In this document: piece by piece, positions 11,956 to 25,556 of the stretch
How positions within the stretch are numbered: the stretch's first letter is position 1
How the letters are laid out: every line of letters begins with the position of its first letter
DNA from: Daphnia pulex
Lineage: Eukaryota > Arthropoda > Branchiopoda > Diplostraca > Daphniidae
Direction: 5' to 3'
Length of the DNA stretch: 64,000 bases
Assembly (NCBI RefSeq): GCF_021134715.1
Contig: NC_060022.1
Location: forward strand, 2,175,001-2,239,000
Translations under genes and position numbers: made by a program
Notes under the pieces: generated by a model
Database searches by the model: none
Told to the model about the DNA's origin: nothing
What the model saw: only the letters and a program-made list of their open reading frames with translations

Positions 11956-14900
11956 TATGCTTTAGATATCGATAGCAAATTTTAGTATTTAATAAGTTCG
12001 TCTCATCAAGTACACTGAGCCCCCTATACCATACAAGAAAAAAGTAAAAAATTTGCACGAAACTTCTAAATAATTACTTTTAGTTTAAACCGAAATCGCC
12101 ACAATAAAACCCTCCAAGCTTTAAACGAAGAAGCCATGTTCATCTGATAGATTTGAATCGCAACTTTCAAAACAGGTTTTCTGCCCAAATGTTTGTTTCT
12201 ATGACTGCAGATGAATGGATTTGTACCTAGCCATCGGCGAAGTATTATAAGAAAATTTTTGCCATCCCAATTTGAATAATTATTCCTGAACACTATCCAC
12301 CACTGCTATTGACGAGTGTGTGCAGCGAATAATAAAGCCCAAAGCAGCATCCATAAATATACAGCCACTAAATATTGAAATTGTTTTTTCGCAGCTAATA
12401 TAGTTAACGTTCTTATTATAGTTTTTGCAGTCTAAAAGCCCTTTCCCCTACGGTTCAGCGATAATCACATCTCATCCGGCAATAGAATAACATCATCAGC
12501 GATTGCCGGTAGCACGTATAAGAAGAGAACCAATCAAGAAACTTTTTTTCTTCTTTCATTCCTTTTGTCAGCATAGTCAGCGCGTTCGTTTGATTTTCAT
12601 CGGCACGTCTGCTGGTGTAAGATTCTATTAGGATTATTCTGCATTTACATTATCCTTCGGACACGTTTGTTTATTTTCAATTTCATTCCCGATCTTTCAC
12701 TGCAAAATAGTAATGCAATCTAATGTTGTTTTGCATAGTCAATTTTTTTCGGAGATTGCGTTACTTTCTATCCCGCATCGATTTCATCTTGACCTATACA
12801 TTTCAAGTTGCTGACCATCCGAGTAAATTCATTTCTTACACTTTACCGAATACCATCGTAATGACGATGCCGATTTGACACAATTTATGGGCGGCCCGGG
12901 CTTTCCGGTCGTAAAGCACCGGATTTCCCCATGCAGATGCCATCATATCTCATCTTTCGGTTCGCTTTTATTTCCCTTTCCCAATATTGTTTATGTTGTT
13001 GCATCACCGTATGTCAAAACATCTTGTCTTTTTTTTTTAAAAGAGTGCAGCTGTAAAGCAGATTTTTACTTTGTACTAACGAAGAAATTCTCTTCCGAAA
13101 ATCAACCAGTCTGCCCTTGACTATTTAACCAAGGAGAAACAGCCTTGATCGCACGTGTTTCGTTTTTGAGACGATCGCCGACGGAAGTTTTGTTGCCCAT
13201 AAAAAAACCTGTCGGGAAGTTTTGATAGCAGATCCATCAGCCTCATCTCAGTTTCAGCCAAAGGATGTTAGAGCTATCATTTTCTTTTATCCGTTGGTAA
13301 AAATGGCAAACATTTTGATCGAGTTCCATTCTATAAGGCAATCCGAGTGTCTCTTAACCCCAAATCCGCCGTTCAACCTGTTTCCCCGATAAGTTTTCTT
13401 TTTCATCAATATGGTAGATGATTGTGATCCTGAATTTCTGAATTCCGGCCAGCTCTCATCTCCTTGTCTCTTCTGAAATATCATTCGGTACACGCGGGGT
13501 TCATTCTTCTGGGTGGTGGTCAAAGAACTCGGACAATTTCCTACATCCAACATCGCAATGATGAGCTCAGTAAAATATTATAACCCAATTTCAAGTTGCA
13601 TTAAATCCTGATTCAAGAATTGCCAAGAATGATCTGCAGAGGGAAAGCTAGCTTAGTATTCATCGTTGCATAATGAGTTAATGATAGTAATATCGGATGA
13701 AATAAAAGAATAAAAAAAGCTAATAACTATAATTCATCATCAAGTCACGTGGACTGTATATTACCTCCTTGCAACAACTATCAATTGCTCAGCACGATGA
13801 AGCTTCTCTTAGAGTATTCATTAGCGAATTTTCTTTTTCGGTGTACACAGACCAGTACTTTGATCAAGGCAATCTGTCATTACTCACCACACTGGCCAAA
13901 AGTGTCTACATAAATCGATTGCAGGTGTGAAATCGACGGGTTTTCCTGTGCATATGTAATTAACATAAGCGTTCCCACTTTTCCCATCAGACGAAAGAGC
14001 TGGACGATAGTTTATGGATGCAGGATATAGGCTTGGAGATATAAATCCTCGGGCAGTCGAGACAGGTTATTCAACCAGCTGTGTGTGTAGCATTGAAAGA
14101 CATTAGCAATTGCGCACCTTATTCGTCTGGACAAATATACACAGCAGAGAAACGTGTGCCAACAAAAACAAGCCCGGAAAATTTCAGCATCTATACAATG
14201 CGTAGGTAAAATTGTCAGATATAAGAGGTCATCGAGTCAAGCGCTCACAAAGAGAAACCCGATAAACCTTGTTTTCCGTCAGCCGTCAAACATGTATACT
14301 TTACATGTCATTTCTTGTTGGCTTTTATTTTTCTTATTCGGCTTCGCTCCGACTCCGCTGCAATGAAAAGAGCGTGTCCTGACAGGCCTTTTTCTTCTTT
14401 TGACACTGGTATGTCTGTTTTATTATCGGCTCTAGACGAAATAACCCCCCAAAAAAATTCCCTTCAAAAGATATTTTCACTTTACAACTCTCGATATTAT
14501 TTTTTCAATTTCTTTTTAAAGGGGTATATACGGCGCATATCATATAAGTATAGAATTTTTCGAGTTACTATCTTTTTGGAAATTTCAAATACATCGAATA
14601 CCGGAAACAACATATCACATTTTGGCTTACAACTCTCTATTTTGGTGTCGTCGTTGTTCATTACACATTCCTTGATGTCGTGTACGTCACCGTTCGCGTT
14701 CACTGATTTGTTGTTGGCCAGTCAATGGTATTACACCCACTGCAGCAGCATTGTTCCACTTGGCGCATCTCGTTTTTCTTTTTCCTCTCCAGTCAGTCGG
14801 TCGTGGTGCGGCGCTGCTTTTCTTTCTTACATATCCTATATTCGTGCGCCTTTTACACACGGACGGTTATATACTACACACACACTCTACTATATACTAT

Positions 14901-17900
14901 ACGACGACTGTATAGTACTATGAAAGATTCCGCCCCGCCCCTATGCACAAGCCCTTCTCTCTTTTTTCTTCTCTCTTCACCACTCGCTGCTGCTGCTGGG
15001 CTTTCAGTCTCGCGCTGGTTGTCAGCCACTTCGGATGCATATTCTATGCTGTGCTCTCGTGTCTTGTTTTTTTCACTTTCGATTAATTCATGCGCCGTGA
15101 TGAGAAATGCCTGTGCGTCATCAGTTCTCTTTCAAGGCACGTTGTTGTGATTGAGCCGCCCGCCATAATAACACAAGAATTTCTGAGTTAGTTTCTAATG
15201 TGGACGTAATAAAAAGTTTATCGGCGAAAGTTGACTGGACCAAAAGTGTGGGGCGGATTATTAACTTTGATTCGTCAAGTTGCTTGAGTGGGGAAGAAGA
15301 TATATAGAGAACTAACTCGTGGTTCAAAATCTGTGATGAAAGTGCGTAGACTGCTGGCAATAAAGTTGCCGTTAACGGGTCAACGCCATCGCAGCAGCAG
15401 CAGCTGATGCCCCCGTAAAGCGCCAAGGTAGAGAGAAAGTGAACGAGAGGGGTCCTTGTGTGTGTTGTTGTTGTCTAGCGTAAGTTATTGTTGTTGATGA
15501 TAGTGGCAGCTTGCCTAATCAGAGAGCGCTATTATCGCCAGCGTTTGCTGTATAAGAAAACGGAAATGGCGCAAGAGCAGTTTTCAGGGCAGACCTGGAT
15601 CGCGGTGCTGGCCTTTCAAATAGATGCAACATCTGCCAAAAGATTATTTTTAATATTTTTTTTCCCATTTGGAAATCTCTCGGCACTGTGAAAACGACTG
15701 AAATTATTATGGGTATACTGGAACAACTAGCTATTTTGTATATCTCCAGCATAGCTCAACAACAACAACTTATTATTCCGAAAAAAATAATAGAATTATG
15801 CAAAATAATGTAATCTATAAATGGCTGGATCGAATGTGCTGTAATTTGCCATTCAGGCGCCCGTTGTTCACGTGCAAAAGTTATTCAGAGTGTTGTGATC
15901 TTTTAGCCGATAAATCATCGTTCGGCAGGCGCGTTATTTGGCTGGCCTTTTTTTTTCTTTTATAATATCAAATTCTTCAAAACTCTCCGCCTTTTGGTTA
16001 AATTATTATTTATCGCTCACGGTTTCTTTTTTCTTTCTTTTATAGGCAGGAAACAGCATACATATATAGCTGCATGGTCGTATCTTTCATTCTACAATTC
16101 TTTGTCGCCGGTTGCGGTAAGCTTTTATATATTTTCTTTTTTTTATTTCTTTCACCTTATTTTAAGAAATGTAATGCATGCTTTTTTTTAAGATCGCTAC
16201 TTCCTGAAACTCCCCCCCTCTCAAAAAAGTAATAATTAACACTCGACGTCGAGCTTATAAGTGTAGGGTATACATTTTTGCAATGGTATATTCTTTAAGG
16301 AAGGAAATTGTTCACCTTTAAATAGCTTTTTGATTGAAGGAATTTGATTATCCTAAGAAAAAAACACCGCGGTGAATAATGGCAATTGAATTTGAGAATA
16401 GGACCAAAAGGTCGGAAGTATTTGCGTGTGATGTGTGGGTGTCGAATCACGTCCTTCAACCGGACTTGAATCAAATCACGACTGAGAAAACTCTCGAGAC
16501 GTTTGGTCGTATAGATCTATCCGCTCTTGGCTGGCCTGTCACTCGCAATAAAAATAGAAAGCCGATTATGTCCAGCATTTTTATGATTCGTTCGTCCCTA
16601 TAGTGCAAATCTGACAGACTTGTGAACACACTCCAAAGTCCCTGCATGGATGGATATCCTATAGGGAAGCTAGAATTTATTGTCCAATATTGTCCAACGC
16701 CTTTGCAGCTATAGGGTGTAGTGAGTTCTTTCTTGTGACAGGTGTGTACAACATATTCAGTTTAGCGCATCTGCTGCAGGTGGGTTGTGTTTTGTTGCTG
16801 TGCACCTTTTTTTTTCTTAAAAAACAGATGACGTATCGTATCTGATATTGAAATCGAAGCGCATCGGTCTGTAGGATAGGTGGACAGATGATGAAATGTA
16901 TATTATGCCTGTCTATCTTGTTGATGGATGTCCAATTCGACACGCAGTAGGACGTTACCTAACTATTTTCTTTCTCTCTCAAGTCCCGGCCGAATCATAC
17001 CTATCCTTTTGTATCATTCTCTCTCTCAAAATTTATTAAGTAAAACCCATTATACGCGGTTATTTCGTCTTAACAGATTGAAATAAAAGTTGATGTGGCA
17101 GCGTCGTCCGCTCGATTCTTGTCAAATTCATTCTGAATGTCGCCAATTGTTTTTGTTTCCACCTTGATAATAGGTCGTCGTCTGTCTTTTGTGACGTGAA
17201 TGAAAGGTAACACGAAACTGAGAACTATAGTCTCTATACAACGCAGTGCTTTGTTTTACATGTTCAAAAAGTTCAGGGCCGTGCCACAAGAAAAGGAAAC
17301 GCGAGAGAAAACTCTATGTTACGTGCGTGTCTTTGTCAAATGCGCGGGACTTTCGGTTGTAGATGTCAAACTTTTTTCTTTCCCCTTTAAAATTTAAAAA
17401 AAACTTCGTGCCGGAATATCAAAAGAAGTTCGCAGAGTTGGAAAGCCAAACGCAATTCCATTTGCTTTATCGACCGTTGTTGGAATCTTTTCAAATGAAT
17501 GAACATCGCAGCAGCGATGACCGCACCCTTTTTTGTCCTTCTTCTTTTTTCGATCAGGTCGATTGGTTGCGTCAATTCTAAACGATTCTGTCAAAATGTT
17601 TCCAGTCCATAGCAGCAGTTAGGTACGCCGTATACAGGAGGTATAATATCGATCGACAGGCGAAATTTCGAAGCCATTAAAATGATAAGAGAAGAAATTC
17701 AGATATTTACAGCGAGAAAGAAAAATGGAAACTGTTAAAAATGAAAGGGTCTATTCTCTCGTTTCGATTTAATGCCCCCGAATTTAAGATATATCCATCG
17801 ATACGTCAAGCAAATAGCCGTCAGTCAGGAAAATGGATTTTTCTAGCTAAGCGCTGACGTCGCAGGACGTGAAATTGGCCGTTAACTGGAACGCTGCAAA

Positions 17901-20900
17901 TATAAAAAAAAGACATGGCATAGTAAAAACGATCATCGTTCACAAAAGATCAACTGCGCTTGTGCGTTCAACCTGATGTAATCACCTTTAACGTCTATAT
18001 TCTTGCGACGTATTACGTCTCAGATTTTTATTTCATTTGATTTTTGCATCAGGTGCGCACCTTCATATTAATATTTACCGCAGCCGTTGAAAAGGAAAAG
18101 AAACTCTTATTATAGAATTAAGTGGCGTGTCTGTTGCAGGTTTCTGCGCCGTGTGTGATGACCGAGAGGCCCAGTCGTCGTCAATACTCTCAATATTATT
18201 ATAGACGCCACCAGCCTGTAATTGGAGTCTTTCTAATCATACGGCAGGCGTTCTAGACTTCACACGTGTGATAGCCCCGCTATAGAACAGAATTCGGGTC
18301 TCGTCCGCCCCGTTTTCTATTTTTTCTTCCATCAACGGCGACGCCAAATGATCGGTTGGTCTTCATAATATTCAGTCAGTTCGTTCTATGAAAATACGAG
18401 CATTTTGCAGCTCTTCATTTTCCATCACCGTTTTCCTATGGGAGGTTCTCTCGAGAGTTGGGTGGTTTTATTTTCCAGCCCAAATCTCCCAAACTATTAG
18501 ATGCATCTCGCACTGTTTTCAATTCAAAAGTGGGTGGGCTCTCACCTGAATTGGAATTTTAGAAATTTCTGATTAAGACCATTTTATATGCTAAACTTCC
18601 ACGTACGGTTATTAGACATGCAAGGTGGGGGTGACGTGTGGTGCGAAAACCTTGGAATTAATCGCTCCTAGTATATGCGCACTCTCCCGATCCAAAGTGC
18701 ATAGAATAGGATTTTCTCTAATATCGATTGGCATCCCACACTCTCGACATCGATATCGATCTCCGATGTGTCGTCGTGTCGAAGAGTCCTATCATATCAA
18801 ATTCATCCCAGACTTCTATATGAATGCTTGTATGTATCAGCAAGGCTGATGTAATAAGTAAATTCATACCATAGTAAAAGATTATAGTCGACAGAGCGAC
18901 TGATGGAATAATACTCTTATAGATGTGACATCAAATTGGTTTCTCCTACGGGGCATGTCATTTTGTTCATGTACAAGCTGCACGGTATCTTGAGGTAGGT
19001 TAAGATTCTGAATAGAAATCTAATAATGTATACCGGCATGGCCGTGCTATTGAACATCATTTATTCCGTACAAGCCCTTTTTTTTACTACATACGATGCA
19101 ATAACCCCTTTAAAAGCCCTATCGTTCTCTCCGTCCCCCAGATACATAAGCCTCACACTATTTCTCGTACGGAATAGAAATATGTCGATTCACATTTCGT
19201 TTGAGAATCCATACTATACATTTTTGACGTCGCCAACATTCTACTACTCAAATATTCGTGACCTTTTTGGATTTCTCTTGAATTTTGAGAAGACTATGAA
19301 ATGTTATATATTGAGCGCGTCGCCTGCATGTGGGAATTGTTCCTCCTCACACTACATCCATCTCCAAGAAGTATATAACGTGTGTGAGATGAGTTTTTGT
19401 TGTAACTTGGCGTCTATATCCACATATAGAAGTTCACAATTTTCCGACGAATCATTGATAAAGTTCTGCTACAGTTCACACGGCCGATATCGATTCCGCT
19501 TCTCGGCGGAACACGCCTCGCCCGATCCGCCTTCTTCTTCTTCCTTCCCGTCGTCTAAAGAAAAAAGGGACCCAAGTTGGTGCCGAGCGGGTCACACAGC
19601 CGGAAATGCGTTGTTTCCTTTTTCTTCTTCTTCTTGTGACAACTCTGTTCTCTCAACAATTTTATTTTTGTTTTTTACTATGTTTTCTTCTTCCAACCCC
19701 CTCGAGCGGTCAATAGAGTATACACTCGGAGAGATATAATCAGACGGGCTCGGGGACTGTAGGCTTCAATAAGTATATTTACGGGAACCGTGCGGGGTTA
19801 GGACCGTTACGGCACATGTACATATAAGTGCCGGAATTCTCGTGAAAATAAGGGAGCAATTACATCACTTCCATGAAAGCGGATTGTCGACTTTTGGTAT
19901 CCGTGACTGCGTGTTGCCAATGCCGTCGAAAACATAATTATTATTATACACGTCACGAATTTTTACACAGACTAGCTCCGAGAGCGCATCCGATCTAGTT
20001 ATGCGTGTATAGTTACGGAGGACTTGTCAATCATCACAAGATTTGGAAGTTTGGTTTGTCTCGGATCGAAATGACTCCCCGTTCAGTTGGTGAATGAAAT
20101 TCTTCATCCGTTAAACAAGCACATCATTTCTGTTCGTGAATCTTTGAACTTGTAGTGAATGAGCCATCTCTTGTCTAACCGCAATGAAAGGTATTCTGTT
20201 GACTTTTAATTATTTGATTTCATCCTTTTTGAATCTGTACCTTTAATCTTTGAAGATGAACTATTCGGATAGATTTGACTGAAGAGATTTGCCAGCAAGC
20301 CAATGGGTCGCTCAATAACTTGCCAGCTGGCAGATCAGTGTCTTTACTTGGGTTTCGGACGATGAATAATATGTTTTCAGGGCGCACAACGGGAGAAGCT
20401 TGTGCAACGATCCGTGCGGGACGATCCCTGAGACCTCACAAACCGTTAGCTTCATCTACCGTGACGGAATATCGTCTCGATGATGAAGATATGAGATGAG
20501 GTTTCTGCTGTTACTTATTTGCCCAGCAGTCCTTTTCGGCGTCGATATCGTATAGCGAAGCCAAATGGCCACTTTCTCGTAATAATAGACCAGAAATAGC
20601 AGCAGCAGCAGTTAATTTAGATATCAAAACTAATTCTAGTGATCAAAATAAAATGACTCGGAAATTCTAAAACACTAATGTCATATAATTCAAGTGTAAA
20701 CTGTATACGTGGGAGGGAAATAAGTGCCATTTGTAAATGGAGACCCGGCACAAATCAAAATAAGATGGGAAATAACCCGACAGCAGTGGCATGGAGCTCG
20801 GCGGGCTCGACCGGAAATTCAAATGTGACGGCCGAAATTTCGACGTCAATGGAAAGAAAAAACCGGGGCCGTGAGCTTCTGTCGACGCTGGCTGGCATTG

Positions 20901-22576
20901 TATAGTCTTAAAACTAAATTACGTTGCCTCGAGATGGATGTTTCCTGCTGTACATTTTCGGTTACATAATACGTTTTTACACCATCCCATATGCATATCT
21001 CTTTTTATAACCGTTGCATTTTATGCGTCCATCATTCCTTCTTGGCCTTCCATCACGAGTAGCGCGCCTATTTTTTTGAAATGAGAATAAGCCCCAGCCA
21101 TATAGTTTTTGGCTGGCATAGTAGAGAAAACTAGCAGAGTGATTGAGACGTCAACAAACTCACAAGGCTGTGGGGTCGACCACCCACACTTTCTCTTATT
21201 CTCTTTCGTGATGTAGCTGCTTTGCGGTCTCCTGTTGTGTGCATATACCCGTCGTAATAACCGAAAGAAGATAAATCCATTTGTCTCAGAGGCAGCAGCA
21301 GTTGAGATAGAATAAACAACGCGAATCATGATTATTTCCATTATATAGTGGCCGAACAATGTTACATCTATTCTTGTCATTTCCCCTTCACGAAGATATC
21401 AATTCGAGTTGGATTGGATATAAAATCTCTTGACTCCACAATGTTTGCTCATCTTCTATTTGATAGTCGGTTTTTGAGACATTTCAGGGGGGTTTAAATT
21501 TTCAATACCAACAGCAGAAAGAGACTTATTGAAAATTTAAATGCTATATTACAAATTCAACAAGGTGTTGTGAGAAATGGGCTAATAAATCCGAGAATAA
21601 ATCTGGCTGCGCGTTTGTCGCCTCGTCTCGTTTGAACCCCGCTGAGGCGGTCCGCAAGAATATTTATTTCCATTTACTCGACACACCTCATAGGAAGTTG
21701 CGTAACATATAATGCCTCAGTTGGCCCAACAAACGTCGTTGACTCATTTCTTACGTATTCAGCGCTGAGATTATCGATTCTTATAAGAAATAATGACCCC
21801 CTAGAGTTCTATAGACGGTTCCTAATAATTACCATACGGGAGTCTTTGAATTCTGGTTCGTGGAAAAGGTAATCCCGAGCTGGTTGTGAATCACCGGATC
21901 AGCAGAACGTTTCCGGTTTGTATTTAGATGTCGCGCTTTCTTCTTTGGAATTTAAATGGGGGAAACGAGTATGACTAGTGGCAGGTTCTTATTCGAAAGG
22001 AGCGGACGTCGTAATCAATACTTGGTGTGGGTGAAGATTATGTAAGATTAAATCCACATTTATAGTATAGACTGGCGTCAATCGCAGGCTAATTATTTGT
22101 CCATCCTTAGCGTGAATGAGTCCCAGATTTATTAAATAAGTTTAACTCTGCGGTAGCCTTTTTCAAAGTCAATCGTCAAATGTATAGTCATTGATCGTGA
22201 ATCTTACAAGAGAAATTTGAAGCTTAAGTGAATTTTTCTGTTCAGATTTTTACCCCTCAAAGGATATTTAAATTCGTGTGCACTATCGCTGTCTATGTAC
22301 GCCCCAGTCGTTTTTAAAAACGAATAACCAAATGCGATGCGAGTGCAATTCACTTTCGAATAAATCAAAAAGGCGCTAAACCCACACCCGATATTCTGTT
22401 TACACGTCTCAAATTCAAACGCCGGCCAACTGTATAGTATAGAAGGCTGAACCTCGTGAACCCGTTTGTCACCATTTCCACGATCGGCGTTTAATAGGTT
22501 CTTCTCGAAATAGAAACTCCATAAACTGCTTCCTTCTTGAGTGTGTTGACTGTAACTGGATCGAATGGGCAGTCTG

Positions 22577-22588
22577 GGGGGGGGGGGC
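22577..22588. repeat. Poly-G run
   Basis: A run of about ten G residues inside AT-rich DNA. It is a likely length-variable homopolymer. Confidence 0.8.
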
Positions 22589-22808
22589 CACCCGATCCGG
22601 TCGAAAGGAATGAAATAATAAAAAACAGATGTTTGTTTAGGGAAATTTAACCCAGCAGACTAAAGCGGTAATATACTGGACGGTTTGAGCGTGAAACCCC
22701 CGCACGCAAAGCGGATAAAGTCTTTTTGGACGAATCTAAGCGAAACCGCATCAATGCTAGACGGCCAAAACTCTGGCGATTATATTTGAGAGAGCGAATA
22801 TATAGCTT

Positions 22809-22828
22809 TGTGTGTGTGTGTGTGTGTT
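22809..22828. repeat. GT dinucleotide microsatellite
   Basis: About ten TG units in a row. Simple sequence only. Confidence 0.85.
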
Positions 22829-25540
22829 TTACAGCCACGTTGTGTATCTATCTAGTCGTCTCCCGCACCAGCAGATGTGGATTATATCTATTTGAATGCG
22901 CACCATTAATGTGAGAATTACAGCATGTGTAAAGAGAATGAGCATTGTGGAAACGTCTAAACATACACATCATACACACGGACACAATCATGAATCATAA
23001 TACCACTCTGGGCGCTTTGATGAAAAAGGTTAGCGCTAAATATGGGTGAATTAGTAATCTAAATGCCATAGAGAATAATACACGTATTATATACGTATAC
23101 AATTTCTAAAAATAAAACTTGAGTGCCGCCTATAAGTTGTAACATGTAATACAAATTAATTTCTTCCGCTTCGATTTATATACACGAAAGCGGCGGATAG
23201 TACATCCGCGCTGGATGTGATCGAGGTCGGGAGAAGAGAGTTCAGACTGAGTAGAAAATTGAAAGAGTTTCAACAAAATGGCCAGCATTAAATGAAGAAA
23301 AGTTTCGATTTCGCCTTAATGATATTTCAACTATTTTCTAATACGGTACATAGTTAATTCATTCAATCGCCCAGTTTTGAAGGACGAGAAAGAGCATGCG
23401 CTTTGAAATGGGAAATTGGAAAACTATTGGAAATTATATTAGATCAAATGATCAACGGAATAAAAAAGAATGCGGCAATAATTTTGTGTTCCCTCCCTCG
23501 TTGTTCTACAAGAACTTTTCCGCCCTTTATGGTTTTAAAAATGAAAGCATAGTATAAAAATATATGCATTCAAGATTCAGCAGCTCCCCCATCCACAGAA
23601 AAAAAAATGAGATATGCGTTCGGTACACGCCATTCCCGTTGTGTACGCAGTCGTGAGAGTCGTGTGCAAAGTCGTGCACGGAACACATGGCAGAGCGCTG
23701 TTGATTTGTGTTTTTTATCGGTCCATTTTCTTTATTATTTTTTTGTCTTCCCTTGTTTTTTTAAGATTTGCCTGCTAGGAATAAATAAATGTATAAGGGG
23801 GGGTGTCTCTTTGAAATTTGCAAATAACTCACCGCAAGAAGCCAAGCTCGGGTAGACACGTACCGTTTTGGCCTATAGTTTCGTTCTGCCCTTTTTCACT
23901 CACCATATGTAGGCGGGTATAGGAGTCGGTCTCTGGTGCGTTTCTCTTTTTCTAATTTGAAACCGACTACGACTAGGCATGCACACATGATCTGTGATGG
24001 CTTTGGCTAGTCGTCATTCTTCTGCCAGGCTGCTGTCGACTTTTCTTTCCGGTTCGGTAATTCTACGCAAAATAAGAAAAACAAAATGAAGAGGACTATA
24101 AGATGAAAATAAGGGACTCCAAGATGGATTCATTAACGCCTCAATTCTTGATAGAACGAACCTGATGGGTGAGACAACGGAACGCTCACGCTCGGTCGGC
24201 CGTCTGTGACGACGGCGATCAAAAGCGGAGATTATTATATTAGCTCAGAGATTTCGGGTCAAACTTTGGTAGAGTCGTATAACTTGTGCGTTAAACGGGA
24301 TTGGTGAATGATGACGTAAACGTGAATCAATCGTCGTAAAACTTTTGGGAGAGAATCCGGTGGGAATCCACACGGGTAAGAAAGAGCGGGTCCCGCGTGA
24401 ATCGAGATTTATGGCCGACAACTGCTTGAATTACAGCTTGAATTTTCTTTGTATAGTAAACGCTACACACATTTGTGTTACGCATTTAGGTATAATCACC
24501 TCATTTTTTTTTAAATCGACAAGTGATTTAAGGGAGAAAACAATAAATCAGTCCATTTCTTGAGTGTAAAATAGTGGCCATTTCTATTATGGACACGCAT
24601 AGTATTTACGTAAGTGCATGCAAATGCCAAATGGCGTTTTATTTATAGGAAAGTACTAAACATTATCTATATATACAGCCCCAAACATTCCAGCTTTACT
24701 AAGTTGATTAAGATCTTCACGAAGGGTTCGTGGCATACAGAACACAGTGCCAAAATTGCACAATGCACATGTATGTACTACAACCGTCGCGAATGAATGC
24801 CAAAAAGAAACACAGAGAACAGTTCATTATTGCATTTCTTCCTTTTCTATTAATAATCGTGTGTTGCAGTCCTATATGCTATGGATACTCCTACACGCGG
24901 GACTGCTGGGTCCACTGGGTCCAAGTTAGCAATTATACTAATCAGTTATATTTATATACTGACTCTGAGGCATATGGTTATGGCAAACTGTCATTGATTT
25001 GTGTGCGTGGGGATGGCCGGATGAGGGGGCGGTGGAGGATAGTAGTATTATTAGTTGGACTTTGTTATGTTACATAGTTGAAATATTTTGTCGTATTTTA
25101 ATCCTTAATTATCTATATAGTTACTTGATAGCTGAGCTATAATACTACAGGTATAAGGCGGTTACCTAGCGACATCTGAAACTGGACCATATAGTCCCAT
25201 ACTTATACAAAGACGACACAATTAGTTATACTGTTATTTCCGGCGGATTCTTTTGTTTCTCCTTCGGGTGGAGTGTGTTCGTGCCTTAGAGGACTCGGCG
25301 AGTACAAAGTACAACTAGAACCGGTAATATGTATAGCACATATCCGGCGATCCAGAGATATCTCGTATAAAATGATCCGTGTGTAATCACACATAAAAAA
25401 CAGCACGCAGAGCAGTCAATGTGTTTGTACCCCCCCTCAGCAGTAGACAATTATATCTTACCTGCAACAAAGGAATTATGTTATTTAAGGGAAAAACGAC
25501 CTCTCCCACTCATCCAGCAGCACGACTCCGGGTGGATTCT

Positions 25541-25556
25541 ATCTCTCTCTCTCTCT
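25541..25556. repeat. CT dinucleotide microsatellite
   Basis: Seven to eight TC units. Similar GA tracts occur at 26,817-26,834 and 27,751-27,765. They could serve as GAGA-type sites, but no gene start is nearby. Confidence 0.8.

Noticed and set aside
14315..14923. 202-codon open frame on the plus strand
   Set aside because: Pyrimidine-rich DNA yields F/S/Y/L strings; no recognisable family.
19026..19739. 237-codon open frame on the plus strand
   Set aside because: S/F/Y-rich with no domain, no signal of codon bias and no splice partners. Length is within chance for low-complexity AT/TC-rich DNA.
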